A DNA stretch of 64,000 bases from contig NZ_VOHL01000001.1 in the NCBI RefSeq assembly GCF_007859195.1, positions 186,001 through 250,000 of the forward strand, written 5' to 3'. The notes under the pieces were generated by a model. That model was not told where the DNA came from, made no database searches, and saw nothing but the letters and a program-made list of their open reading frames with translations. Below are positions 25,800 to 34,528 of the stretch, one piece after another. This DNA is from Streptococcus cuniculipharyngis. GTDB lineage: Bacteria; Bacillota; Bacilli; Lactobacillales; Streptococcaceae. Every line of letters starts with the position of its first letter. The stretch's first letter is position 1. The position numbers and the translations under genes were made by a program.

Positions 25800-26042
25800 A
25801 TGATACAAAAACTACCAAACCTAACCTATGGAGTTGATGCCAGCTCCATGTTTGCTCAAGCCATGTCCCTGCTTCAAAAAGGGCTGGTAGCGACAGGAGC
25901 CTTTCTTGTCGTGATTGGGGTCATTAACCTAGCGACAAACATCAAAGACGGTGGACCAGGTGTCCGTAATGCCATCTTGGAAATTGTCGGTGGGGTGATG
26001 GTCGGAGCTGCTGGGGCCTTTGTGACCCAGATTACCATTTAA
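25800..26042 (+). CDS. Small conjugation membrane protein (VirB2/TrbC-like)
   Basis: This protein of 80 residues has two hydrophobic helices (LVATGAFLVVIGVINLAT and IVGGVMVGAAGAFVTQITI) separated by a short polar loop with KDGGPG. This is the shape of pilin-like or TrbC-like proteins of Gram-positive type IV systems. It sits between VirD4 and the VirB6-like gene, 10 bases after VirD4. Confidence 0.65.
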   Translation: MIQKLPNLTYGVDASSMFAQAMSLLQKGLVATGAFLVVIGVINLATNIKDGGPGVRNAILEIVGGVMVGAAGAFVTQITI

Positions 26043-26061
26043 GAAGGAGACCAGCAATGTG

Positions 26062-26913
26062 ATGAATAACTTATTCTCTCAGCTAGTTTTTCTGGTCTCA
26101 GAAAAAGTCTCCTCAGATAACCTCTTTGAGGGCTTCTCCTTAGACTTGGAATCGACCGCTGATTTGGTCAAATCCCTATCAGACTATAACCCAACCGTCT
26201 GGTCTTACATGACAGCCGTCACCGAGCAGGTCATGCGTCCGATTGGCGTGGCTATCTTAGCCCTTGTCTTAATCTTGGAGTTTTCAAAATTAGCCAAGAA
26301 GATTGCCAGCTCTGGTGGCGCTATGACCATTGAGGCCATTGCCCCGATGATTGTCTCTTTTATCATGGTGGGAGTGGTGATGGCTAATACCACGGTGATT
26401 GTGGAAGCCATTTTGGGCTTAGCTGGCCATGCCCTCTCCCGAATTGCAGGCGTAACTGCCCAAGGTGGTCAAACTTATGACACCTTATCAGGTCTAAAAG
26501 GGGCTGGCACCGTCGGGAAAATGATTATTGCCTCTTTTGCCCTCTTGATTTGGCTGGTCAGAATGGCTAGTGCCGCTATGGTTAATCTCATGGTGACCAT
26601 TCGTTTTATTCAGCTCTATCTCATGCTTCCCTTTGCCCCAATCACTCTCCCAACTTTTTTGAGTGATGAGTGGCGTGGGGTAGGCATTGGCTACCTGAAA
26701 AATATTATGGTCTATGGTGTTCAGGGTATTCTCATCTTCTTGATTGTATCCCTCATGCCGCTCTTTGAATCGGCTGGAAAAATTGCGGTCGCAAACGGAG
26801 CAGGAGATGGTGAGGCTCTCGTCATCATGTTTGGGAGTTTTGTCCAAGCCATCCTGCTTATCATTGCCCTTGTTGGCTCTCAACGCACAGCCAGAAGTAT
26901 TTTAGGGATGTAG
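26062..26913 (+). CDS. VirB6/TrbL-like polytopic mating-channel protein
   Basis: This protein of about 283 residues has five to six membrane segments (for example PIGVAILALVLILEFSK and AIAPMIVSFIMVGVVMANTT) and a conserved polar loop with GYLKNIMVYGVQG. It would form the inner part of the conjugation channel in the cytoplasmic membrane. ATG 26062 is used; GTG 26059 one codon earlier is possible, as AAGGAGA serves both. A terminator-like hairpin follows. Confidence 0.82.
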   Translation: MNNLFSQLVFLVSEKVSSDNLFEGFSLDLESTADLVKSLSDYNPTVWSYMTAVTEQVMRPIGVAILALVLILEFSKLAKKIASSGGAMTIEAIAPMIVSFIMVGVVMANTTVIVEAILGLAGHALSRIAGVTAQGGQTYDTLSGLKGAGTVGKMIIASFALLIWLVRMASAAMVNLMVTIRFIQLYLMLPFAPITLPTFLSDEWRGVGIGYLKNIMVYGVQGILIFLIVSLMPLFESAGKIAVANGAGDGEALVIMFGSFVQAILLIIALVGSQRTARSILGM

Positions 26914-26941
26914 GACGACCTTGTTCCAGCTTAACACGATA

Positions 26942-26968
26942 ACGGAGTAGAGGGTCTGCTCCGTTTTT
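26942..26968 (+). terminator. Hairpin terminator/attenuator between the VirB6-like and PrgI-like genes
   Basis: ACGGAG pairs with CTCCGT, extended by AGA/TCT across one mismatch, with a GGG loop and a T5 tail. Partial termination would lower expression of the VirB3/VirB4 genes relative to the upstream genes unless a local promoter exists. Confidence 0.7.
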
Positions 26969-27001
26969 GTCAATCATATCTTAGTTATGGAGGATTATTG
27001 A

Positions 27002-27358
27002 ATGAATACCCGTGTCTTTAAGGACATTTCAAAATACCAGCACCGAGCTTGGTTAGGATTTACCACACGGCAGGTCATTTTTGTCTTGCCAGCTTTAGCG
27101 ATAACCATTCTAGTCCTAGGACTCAATCTCTTTTTTTGGCAGTTTGGGGACTGGTTTGTCTATGGTTTTACAGGGAGTTTTACCCTTCCCTTGCTTCTAT
27201 TTGGGGTCTATTGCCCCAATCACCTAGCCTTTGAACACTACCTGCATTACCGCCTACGGTTTGCCCTTACTGTACCTGTACGAACCCTAACTGGAAAGGA
27301 AAATACCCATGCGAAACCTACTAAAACCATCAACGAAATCCAAGCCATCTGCGACTGA
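27002..27358 (+). CDS. PrgI/VirB3-like conjugation membrane protein
   Basis: This protein of 118 residues starts MNTRVFKDISKYQHRAWLGF, the N-terminal pattern of PrgI-family proteins. Two membrane helices follow (VIFVLPALAITILVLGLNLF and GFTGSFTLPLLLFGVY). It overlaps the VirB4 gene by 50 bases, the usual arrangement in Gram-positive type IV systems, and probably anchors VirB4 to the membrane. Confidence 0.82.
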   Translation: MNTRVFKDISKYQHRAWLGFTTRQVIFVLPALAITILVLGLNLFFWQFGDWFVYGFTGSFTLPLLLFGVYCPNHLAFEHYLHYRLRFALTVPVRTLTGKENTHAKPTKTINEIQAICD

Positions 27359-29678
27359 TAAGAAGCGACAAAAAGAGCTTCGTCAAGAACTTCAACCAAC
27401 AACCGTCAATACTATCGCTTATCAAGGATTGTTTGAGAATGGCCTCATGCAAGTCACACCTGACTATTATTCCCAAAGCTATCTTTTGGGTGATGTCAAT
27501 TACCAGACCGTTGGGCTGGAGGAGCGATCACTTATTGTGGACAAGTATTCGGACATGATTAACGCCCTAGATGACCGCACCCATTTTCAGCTGACCCTCT
27601 TTAATCAACGGGTCAACCTAGATAAGTTCCGTTCAAGTGTGCTTTATCCCCTACATAATGATGGCTACAACCATTTCTGTGAGGAACTGAACCAGATGAT
27701 GAACCAGAATTTGGACAATGGTGAAAACAATTTTAACACTATCAAATTGATAACCTTTGGGCGGACGGATACCTCAACCAAACAAGCTCATCGCTCCTTA
27801 TCCCAAGTTGGTGAGTACGTCAAAAATGGTTTGGCTGAAATTGACTGTACCTTCCATCTCCTAGAGGGAGAAGCTAGGGTCAATTACCTTGCGGATATGC
27901 TTCGAGGGGACAATCACTTACCGTTTAGCTATAAGGATTTGGCTCTATCAGGTCTAACGACCAAGCATTTCATTGCACCACAAAGCATGTCCTTTAAGCA
28001 CAAGGATTACATGGCCATTGATGACCGTTATTTACAGGTGGTCTATGTCAGGGACTATGGGACAGAGTTAGGGGACAGTTTTATCCGTGACCTCATGCAG
28101 ACAGATAGGGAACTCATCATCAGTTTTCATGGCCAAGGGTCGCAAAAGTCAGAAGCTATGGCCAAGGTTAGAACCAAGAAGACCTTGATGGAATCTCAGA
28201 AAATCGGTGAGCAACAAAAGATGGCCCGCTCAGGCATCTATTTGGAAAAGGCTAGTCATGTTCTAGAAACCACTATTGATGAAGCGGATGACCTCCTCAG
28301 CACCATGACCAAAACAGGAGATAAGCTCTTTGAGACGGTCTTTCTGATTGGTCTCTTGGAAGACAGCCCAGAAGCCCTCAAAGAAGCCCTGAATGATATG
28401 CGACAGGTTGCTGGCTCTCACGACTTGATTATTGACCCCTTGCCTTATATGCAGGAAGCCGCCTTTAATAGCCTTCTCCCTCTTGGGAAAAACTTTCTTC
28501 AAGGCATTTCTCGCAGCCTCTTGACCTCCAATATCGCCGTGCAATCTCCTTGGACTTCGGTGGATTTGCAGGACAAGGGAGGGAAATACTATGGCATTAA
28601 CCAGATTTCAAATAACATCATCACCATTGACCGTAAGGCTCTCAATACCCCGTCTGGTCTTATCCTAGGGACATCGGGGGCAGGTAAGGGCATGGGAACC
28701 AAGCATGAAATAACCACCACTAGGCTCAAAGAAGTCGATGACAAGACAGATATTATCGTGGTTGACCCCGAAAATGAGTATGGCTTGATTGGTCAAGCCT
28801 TTGATGGGGAAAGCATTATTATTGCACCAGATAGCCAGACCTTTCTGAATGTCTTAGACTTATCTAGTCATGGCTTTGATGAAGACCCTGTCAAGCTCAA
28901 GTCAGAGTTCCTCTTGTCTTGGATTGGCAAGCTCTTAGACCGCCAGATGGACGGTCGAGAGAAATCGATTATTGACCGAGTGACGCGGTTGACCTACCAA
29001 CATTTCCTAGAGCCAACCTTAGAAGAATGGGTCTTTGTCTTATCCAAGCAACCTGAACCAGAAGCAGGTAATCTGGCTCTTGACATGGAACTCTATGTCA
29101 AAGGGTCTCTGGATATGTTTGCCCACCGAACCAACGTGACGACGGATAAGTCCTTTGTGATTTACAATGTCAAAAAACTAGGAGAAGCCCTCAAACCCAT
29201 TGCCCTCATGGTAGTTTTTGAACAAATCTGGAATCGGGTGGTCAGAAACCAACAACTGGGTAAGACCACTTGGATTTACTTCGATGAGATGCAGCTCCTA
29301 CTGTTAGATGAATACGCCAGTAATTTCTTCTTCAAGCTCTGGAGCCGAGTGAGAAAGTACGGGGCCATTCCAACGGGGATTACCCAAAACGTGGAAACCC
29401 TCTTGATGGACGCCAATGGGAGGCGAATTTTGGCCAATAGTGAGTTTATGATTCTGCTCAAACAGGCCAAAAATGACCGAGAAGAATTAGTTCATCTGCT
29501 TGGTTTGTCTAAGGAATTGGAGAAATACTTGGTCAACCCAGAACGGGGAGCTGGTCTTATTAAGGCTGGTCACACGGTTGTGCCTTTCAAGAACCGGATT
29601 CCAGCTGATACTCAACTCTTTGACCTGATGAGCACAGATCCCGATAAGATGGTTCAGGTAAAGCGGGAGGACGAGTAG
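27309..29678 (+). CDS. virB4: VirB4-like conjugation ATPase
   Basis: This protein of 789 residues powers channel assembly and DNA or protein transfer. A basic N-terminus and a helical domain precede the Walker A motif LGTSGAGKGMGTKHE at about residue 454. DIIVVDPENEYG and TTWIYFDEMQLLLLDEYASN (Walker B) follow, then PTGITQNVETLLMDANGRR and a PERGAG motif near the C-terminus, all typical of VirB4/TraC. It overlaps the PrgI-like gene and ends one base before the VirB1-like gene. Confidence 0.93.
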   Translation: MRNLLKPSTKSKPSATDKKRQKELRQELQPTTVNTIAYQGLFENGLMQVTPDYYSQSYLLGDVNYQTVGLEERSLIVDKYSDMINALDDRTHFQLTLFNQRVNLDKFRSSVLYPLHNDGYNHFCEELNQMMNQNLDNGENNFNTIKLITFGRTDTSTKQAHRSLSQVGEYVKNGLAEIDCTFHLLEGEARVNYLADMLRGDNHLPFSYKDLALSGLTTKHFIAPQSMSFKHKDYMAIDDRYLQVVYVRDYGTELGDSFIRDLMQTDRELIISFHGQGSQKSEAMAKVRTKKTLMESQKIGEQQKMARSGIYLEKASHVLETTIDEADDLLSTMTKTGDKLFETVFLIGLLEDSPEALKEALNDMRQVAGSHDLIIDPLPYMQEAAFNSLLPLGKNFLQGISRSLLTSNIAVQSPWTSVDLQDKGGKYYGINQISNNIITIDRKALNTPSGLILGTSGAGKGMGTKHEITTTRLKEVDDKTDIIVVDPENEYGLIGQAFDGESIIIAPDSQTFLNVLDLSSHGFDEDPVKLKSEFLLSWIGKLLDRQMDGREKSIIDRVTRLTYQHFLEPTLEEWVFVLSKQPEPEAGNLALDMELYVKGSLDMFAHRTNVTTDKSFVIYNVKKLGEALKPIALMVVFEQIWNRVVRNQQLGKTTWIYFDEMQLLLLDEYASNFFFKLWSRVRKYGAIPTGITQNVETLLMDANGRRILANSEFMILLKQAKNDREELVHLLGLSKELEKYLVNPERGAGLIKAGHTVVPFKNRIPADTQLFDLMSTDPDKMVQVKREDE

Positions 29679-29679
29679 G

Positions 29680-32511
29680 ATGGCTGTCACCAAGAAAGAA
29701 TTGAAGCGAGCAAGGCTCACGAGGAAAAGCAATCTCAGACAGGGCAGACACACCTATCGCCTCAAGCGACAGGAAGCAAGGCAAAACTTGATTTCTCAAT
29801 CAGGTAGACGAGGTTTTCTCTTTCATCGCCTGGTGTCGTCTAACTCTCCAGCACAAGTGGCTTATCGGGAAACGGTCTCTAGTGCTAAGAAAGAGTTTGA
29901 TGACATCAAAGAAGAGGAGAACAAGCGGTTCGAGAGCCTTTTATTTTCTGCCAATCCCTATGACCTATCCCATCGAGAATTAAAGCATCATCGTTTACCC
30001 AAGGCTAAGGCCAGACACAAGCAGGCCAGGCAACACTTGAAAACCGTCAAGGAAGAAGAAAAGACAAAGGAAAAGGAAAAAACATTTGTCCAAGCAGATA
30101 ATGCCAAAGGCTCTCGTTTTTTCTATCAAGCTAAGTCTTTTGACCGCTTGCAGGCGGAACAAGAGGTCTCACAAAGCAAACGAGAGCTGAAACAGGTTAA
30201 GACAGCCACCAAGCACAAGTCACCCACGAACAAGGTCAAACGTGCAAGTAAACTGATTGGGCGAGAAGCCCTTTACCTCACCAGTCAAGATGACGACTTG
30301 GCAGGGGCTAGGGAGATGGTGGACACCACTTATCAGGTGGCACGCTATACGAAAGCAGGCATTGAGACAGGCAAAGCGACAGTCAAGCTCTCGCAAGCCA
30401 GCTCACGATTTATGGTCAGACGGGCTAGAAATACTAAAGAACGTTACCAAAACTGGCGTTCTGGAAAAGGGTGGCGGTTGACGAAGCAAGATGAGAAGGT
30501 CCTTTATCGTCTTAAACGGCAAGTCGCAAGACGAGCCCACCAGACTAGACAAGTTGGTAGGGTTGTGCAAAGTTTCATCTCCAGTTTCAAACAAGCCTTT
30601 ATGACTATAATTGGCAATCCTGTCACCTGGATTGTTTCTGGTCTCTTATGTTTTCTGCTTCTAATGATGTCTTTCTTTTTAGGCTTTGCCAGTCAGACCC
30701 TTATCCAACAAGATGAGTTTGAATTGACAAAAGCCTATACTCACATGACTTGGGAGGATGCGGAACAGACCCGAACCAGCGAAAAGGGGATTACCTACTA
30801 CACCAAGATAGATGAGGTCATGGCTTATATGAATAGCCAGTTTCAGGACTATGCCTTAGGAGATAGGATAAGTGTCTTGCCACCCTCTAGCACTTATAAA
30901 GATTACCTATCTACGCTTTGGCAGGACTTAAATGGCAGTAGTAGTCTCAAGACCATGTCCGACCTCTATGATAAGCCACCTTATCAATTGTCCAAAGAGG
31001 AACAAGATGACCTCAAGGAACTGTCGGAGGAAGGTATCTATGCCAGCTTACAGGAACTGGACAATCCCTTTGAGGGGAAGACGAACGATGATGTCTTGCC
31101 TATGACCTATCGCTATGGTTATTACCATTTGGACGGTAAGCCCACCATGCAAGAGTTTATTATCCTAGAAGCAAAGGAAAGCCAAACTGTTATCGCCCCT
31201 CTTGATGGTACTGTTCATCTGGACGGTGATGATGTTCTTATCACTGCTGGAAAAAAGGTAACTGCCATTTCTTTACGCTTATATGGCATTCACACCGGTC
31301 GCCTGGTTGAGGGGCAAAAAGTAGTAGCAGGAGATGTGCTTGGTCAGACTAAGGATAGTACAGGACTTAAAGTCTCCTACGAGAAGTATGATCCTGACCA
31401 AAAGAAGTTGGTGATGGTCAATCCTGCTTTTTACTTTCCCAAGGTGGTTCAAGTCCAGACCACTATCTTACCCAATATCGGTCAATTTGGTGGGGATGAA
31501 TTTGAACGAGCCAAAGCCATTTATATCTTTCTAAAAGCTACGGGAGCGACCAATCAGGCTATCGCAGCCATCTTAGGCAACTGGTCGGTTGAATCAGCTA
31601 TCAATCCAAAACGGGCAGAAGGAGATTACCTGAGCCCACCTGTTGGGGCAAGCGATAGCTCATGGGACGACCCTAACTGGCTGGCGATGGGTGGTCCTGC
31701 CATCTACAACGGTAGCTATCCCAACATTCTTCGTCGAGGACTTGGTCTAGGTCAATGGACGGACACCGCAGACGGTTCACGTCGCCACACCTTGCTTCTG
31801 GAGTACGCCAAGAGAAAGGGCAAGCCCTGGTATGATTTAGAGCTTCAGTTGGACTTTATGCTTGAGGGAGACAATCCCTATTACACCAATTGGCTCAAAG
31901 ATTTCTTCCAGAATACGGGCAGTCCAGCTAGTCTAGCCCAGGTCTTTCTGACCTATTGGGAGGGCAATAGTGGTGACAAGCTCTTGGAACGCCAAACAAG
32001 AGCTGCCGAGTGGTACTATCAGATTGAAAAGGGCTTTAGTCAACCAAATGGTGGGACAGCCCAGAGTGACCCAGCTGCCCTAGAAGCTGTTAGAGGAGAC
32101 CTCTTTGACAATTCTATCCCTGGAGGTGGTGACGGGATGGGCTATGCCTACGGCCAGTGTACTTGGGGAGTTGCGGCACGTATCAACCAATTGGGTCTCA
32201 AGCTCAGAGGACGAAACGGAGAGAAAATTCCTATTACTAGCGTTATGGGAAATGGTCAAGATTGGGTAGCGTCGGCTGCCGCTTTAGGTGGTGAGACAGG
32301 TTCAACGCCTCAAGCAGGGGCTATTATCTCCTTTGCGGGAGGCAGTCACGGCACACCTATTCCATACGGGCATGTGGCATTTGTCGAGAAAGTTTACCCA
32401 GATGGGTCATTCTTGATTTCAGAAACCAACGTCAATGGAAATCCAAACTACACCTTTCGAAAAATTAGTGGACCAGATGCGGCCATGAGTTTTGCCTATA
32501 CGATGAAATAA
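29680..32511 (+). CDS. VirB1-like cell-wall hydrolase with phage-lysozyme and CHAP domains
   Basis: This large conjugation protein of 943 residues opens the peptidoglycan for the mating channel. Residues 1-300 are very basic and helical, and one membrane helix lies near residues 310-335 (WIVSGLLCFLLLMMSFFLGF). An M23-like beta segment follows (TVIAPLDGTVHLDGDDVLI, without its zinc ligands). Next is a phage-tail-lysozyme domain (ILGNWSVESAINP, GLGLGQWTD), about residues 605-785. The C-terminus is a CHAP domain with YGQCTWGVAARI (catalytic Cys) and GHVAFVEKVYPDG (catalytic His). A strong terminator overlaps its end. Confidence 0.9.
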   Translation: MAVTKKELKRARLTRKSNLRQGRHTYRLKRQEARQNLISQSGRRGFLFHRLVSSNSPAQVAYRETVSSAKKEFDDIKEEENKRFESLLFSANPYDLSHRELKHHRLPKAKARHKQARQHLKTVKEEEKTKEKEKTFVQADNAKGSRFFYQAKSFDRLQAEQEVSQSKRELKQVKTATKHKSPTNKVKRASKLIGREALYLTSQDDDLAGAREMVDTTYQVARYTKAGIETGKATVKLSQASSRFMVRRARNTKERYQNWRSGKGWRLTKQDEKVLYRLKRQVARRAHQTRQVGRVVQSFISSFKQAFMTIIGNPVTWIVSGLLCFLLLMMSFFLGFASQTLIQQDEFELTKAYTHMTWEDAEQTRTSEKGITYYTKIDEVMAYMNSQFQDYALGDRISVLPPSSTYKDYLSTLWQDLNGSSSLKTMSDLYDKPPYQLSKEEQDDLKELSEEGIYASLQELDNPFEGKTNDDVLPMTYRYGYYHLDGKPTMQEFIILEAKESQTVIAPLDGTVHLDGDDVLITAGKKVTAISLRLYGIHTGRLVEGQKVVAGDVLGQTKDSTGLKVSYEKYDPDQKKLVMVNPAFYFPKVVQVQTTILPNIGQFGGDEFERAKAIYIFLKATGATNQAIAAILGNWSVESAINPKRAEGDYLSPPVGASDSSWDDPNWLAMGGPAIYNGSYPNILRRGLGLGQWTDTADGSRRHTLLLEYAKRKGKPWYDLELQLDFMLEGDNPYYTNWLKDFFQNTGSPASLAQVFLTYWEGNSGDKLLERQTRAAEWYYQIEKGFSQPNGGTAQSDPAALEAVRGDLFDNSIPGGGDGMGYAYGQCTWGVAARINQLGLKLRGRNGEKIPITSVMGNGQDWVASAAALGGETGSTPQAGAIISFAGGSHGTPIPYGHVAFVEKVYPDGSFLISETNVNGNPNYTFRKISGPDAAMSFAYTMK

Positions 32512-32560
32512 AAAGAATATGCTAACAAAATTGAGTGTTGTTAGCATATTCTTTGTTTTA
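32512..32560 (+). terminator. Strong intrinsic terminator after the mating-channel genes
   Basis: AAAGAATATGCTAACA and TGTTAGCATATTCTTT form a perfect 16-base-pair stem with an 11-base loop, then GTTTT. It starts at the stop codon of the VirB1-like gene. Confidence 0.9.
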
Positions 32561-32627
32561 TCAAAAAACTTGATTTTTATAATTGCGTTTGATAAAATAC
32601 AATTATAATGATAAAAACGGAGTAGAA

Positions 32628-33620
32628 ATGAATACGAATAAAATCAAAACTATTATTAGAGCGTTTCACTTTGACGCTCAAATACAGCCAATAAGGCTAA
32701 ATCTGCCTATCGTTTTTCAAAAGCGTTATGACTATTCGATGTTAGTGGTACAAGGAAAATCCTTCCTTTTACTCAAAGAGAGAAGGACAGGTAGCTTAGA
32801 TAGTTTTGTAAAGCACGCTCAAGTGATTAGAAATCAGGTTGGTGAGGAAGTCATTCTAGTTTTTAATAAATTATCTGATGATCAAAAGAAAAAATTATTA
32901 CAGGTTGGGGCAGCCTATCTTGATTATCAAGAAAATGCTTTTATACCACAATTAGGATTTTTATTTTCTAAAGAACCTAACATCATTCAGACTAGCAGTT
33001 TTCTATCACCGATTGAACAAAAATTGTTAATTACCTTGTTGCTACATACTAAAACTTTCGTTATTGATATGGATAAGATTTGCCAGTTGACAGGACTTTC
33101 TAGGCCTAGTTTATATCGTTATTTTAGAGGGTTTAAAGAGCGTCAATGGTTGGTCAACAAGCAAAAGTCCTATCATTTGGCAAAATCAAAACGGATGATA
33201 TTTGAGGAAGCTAAAGAATTGTTGGATAATCCTATTAAAGAGGTTGTAACAATTAGTGACCAGGATTTTCAGCAATTGAAAAACAAGGTCGCCCTAACAA
33301 TTACAAATCTACAAGCATTATCAATTCTGGGTATGCTTGCGGATACAGAAGATTATGGAAGCTATGCTATTTCTAAGAAACAGTATAGAGGCATTAAAAA
33401 GGAGCTTCAGCAACATATCCTTCAAGGACATCGCTTAGAAATTTGGTATTATGAACCAATCCCTTTTGATTATCAGAAAAATGGTTGGTCTGAATCGGTA
33501 AATATGACGATAGTTGATCCTCTTTCATTGTATTTAATTCTAAAAACTAATGAAGATCCACGTATCGAAGAAGACATTGAAAGACTAGAAGAGAAAATTT
33601 TAACCCTATTAGGAGAATAA
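32628..33620 (+). CDS. AbiEi-like regulator/antitoxin of a nucleotidyltransferase pair
   Basis: This protein of 330 residues has a central helix-turn-helix (DKICQLTGLSRPSLYRYFRG) and a C-terminal region resembling transcriptional-regulator antitoxins (AbiEi-type). The start at ATG 32628 follows CGGAGTAGA. Base composition is more AT-rich than the flanking transfer genes, suggesting independent origin. It ends one base before the nucleotidyltransferase gene, so the two form an operon, as in type IV toxin-antitoxin/abortive-infection modules. The first 100 residues match nothing I recognise. The antitoxin role is inferred from pairing. Confidence 0.55.
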   Translation: MNTNKIKTIIRAFHFDAQIQPIRLNLPIVFQKRYDYSMLVVQGKSFLLLKERRTGSLDSFVKHAQVIRNQVGEEVILVFNKLSDDQKKKLLQVGAAYLDYQENAFIPQLGFLFSKEPNIIQTSSFLSPIEQKLLITLLLHTKTFVIDMDKICQLTGLSRPSLYRYFRGFKERQWLVNKQKSYHLAKSKRMIFEEAKELLDNPIKEVVTISDQDFQQLKNKVALTITNLQALSILGMLADTEDYGSYAISKKQYRGIKKELQQHILQGHRLEIWYYEPIPFDYQKNGWSESVNMTIVDPLSLYLILKTNEDPRIEEDIERLEEKILTLLGE

Positions 33621-33621
33621 T

Positions 33622-34377
33622 ATGCCAGCTAATTTTAAACCTATTTTTAAAGAGATATTTCAAGATTATAAAGATAATTATGTCTTAATTGGTGGAACCG
33701 CAACTTCTATTGTATTAGATGCCAATGGATTTGAAAGTCGGACGACAAAAGATTACGACATGGTCATCATTGATGAATTAAAAAATAGGGATTTTTATAA
33801 TACCTTGACCTCTTTTTTGGAACAGGGTGAGTATGTGGGTAGTCAGAAGGACAATAGAGCCCAACTTTTTCGTTTTACAACAACTAAGCCTGGGTTTCCA
33901 GAAATGCTCGAATTATTCAGTATTCTACCTGAATCCCCATTGAAAAAGGTTAGTCGAGAAACACCGGTACATTTTGATGAGGATGCAAGTTTATCTGCCT
34001 TGCTTTTAGACGAGGACTATTATCAATTGCTAGTAAATGAGAGAGAAGTAGTGAATGATTACTCTGTATTGAGTACAAAAGGGCTGATTGTATTTAAGGC
34101 AAAGGCCTGGCTTGATATGAGTGAACGTGCTAAGAATGGTGAACAAGGGCTAACTAAGAAAATTAAGAAACACTTGAATGATGTTACTCGTTTAGCTGGT
34201 TTACTTCGTCAAGAAGACACATTGTCAGGTTTGAATGTCAGGGAAAAGGTTCAACAGGATATGTTGCAATTCCTATCATTGTTATCCTTAAATATTGAAT
34301 CAATTCCTCAAAATTCAGATATTGAACTTTCAAAAAATGAGGTTTTTGATATCCTGCAAGACTTCCTCACAAAATAA
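33622..34377 (+). CDS. AbiEii-like nucleotidyltransferase, probable toxin
   Basis: This protein of 251 residues carries the minimal nucleotidyltransferase signature VLIGGTATSIVLDANG (GG-T/S helix), then RTTKDYDMVIID (T-x-D-x-D metal pair), with K-rich DVTRLAGLLRQED near the end as in AbiEii/MenT-like enzymes. Such toxins add nucleotides to tRNA or other RNA and give abortive infection. It follows the regulator-like gene directly and a terminator follows it. No activity can be read beyond the fold, and an unpaired nucleotidyltransferase role is possible. Confidence 0.6.
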   Translation: MPANFKPIFKEIFQDYKDNYVLIGGTATSIVLDANGFESRTTKDYDMVIIDELKNRDFYNTLTSFLEQGEYVGSQKDNRAQLFRFTTTKPGFPEMLELFSILPESPLKKVSRETPVHFDEDASLSALLLDEDYYQLLVNEREVVNDYSVLSTKGLIVFKAKAWLDMSERAKNGEQGLTKKIKKHLNDVTRLAGLLRQEDTLSGLNVREKVQQDMLQFLSLLSLNIESIPQNSDIELSKNEVFDILQDFLTK

Positions 34378-34406
34378 TTTTTCCTTTATGTGACATAATA
34401 ATACTG

Positions 34407-34432
34407 CCATCCACAATTGTGGGTGGTTTTTT
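34407..34432 (+). terminator. Intrinsic terminator after the nucleotidyltransferase pair
   Basis: CCATCCAC and GTGGGTGG form an 8-base-pair stem around AATT (one G-T pair), with a T6 tail. Confidence 0.85.
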
Positions 34433-34435
34433 GCC

Positions 34436-34475
34436 GTGATAAAATAAGCAAATCCTTCTTGGTATGATTGGGCAA
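34436..34475 (+). promoter_or_regulatory. Promoter of the adhesin gene, sharing a motif with 47350
   Basis: GTGATAAAAT is followed 14 bases later by TTGGTATGATTGG, whose TGGTATGAT fits an extended -10. The same pairing, GTGATAAAAT then TGGTATGCTTGG, occurs at 47351-47386 before another ICE gene. The duplicated layout suggests co-regulation. Confidence 0.5.
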
Positions 34476-34528
34476 GATTAGCCAATTCTTCTGGCAATCA
34501 ACCAAATAATACCATAAAGGAGTGTCCC

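Noticed and set aside
26494..26883. Minus-strand frame of 129 codons inside the VirB6-like gene
   Set aside because: Shadow of a membrane-protein gene; no start signals and unlikely composition.
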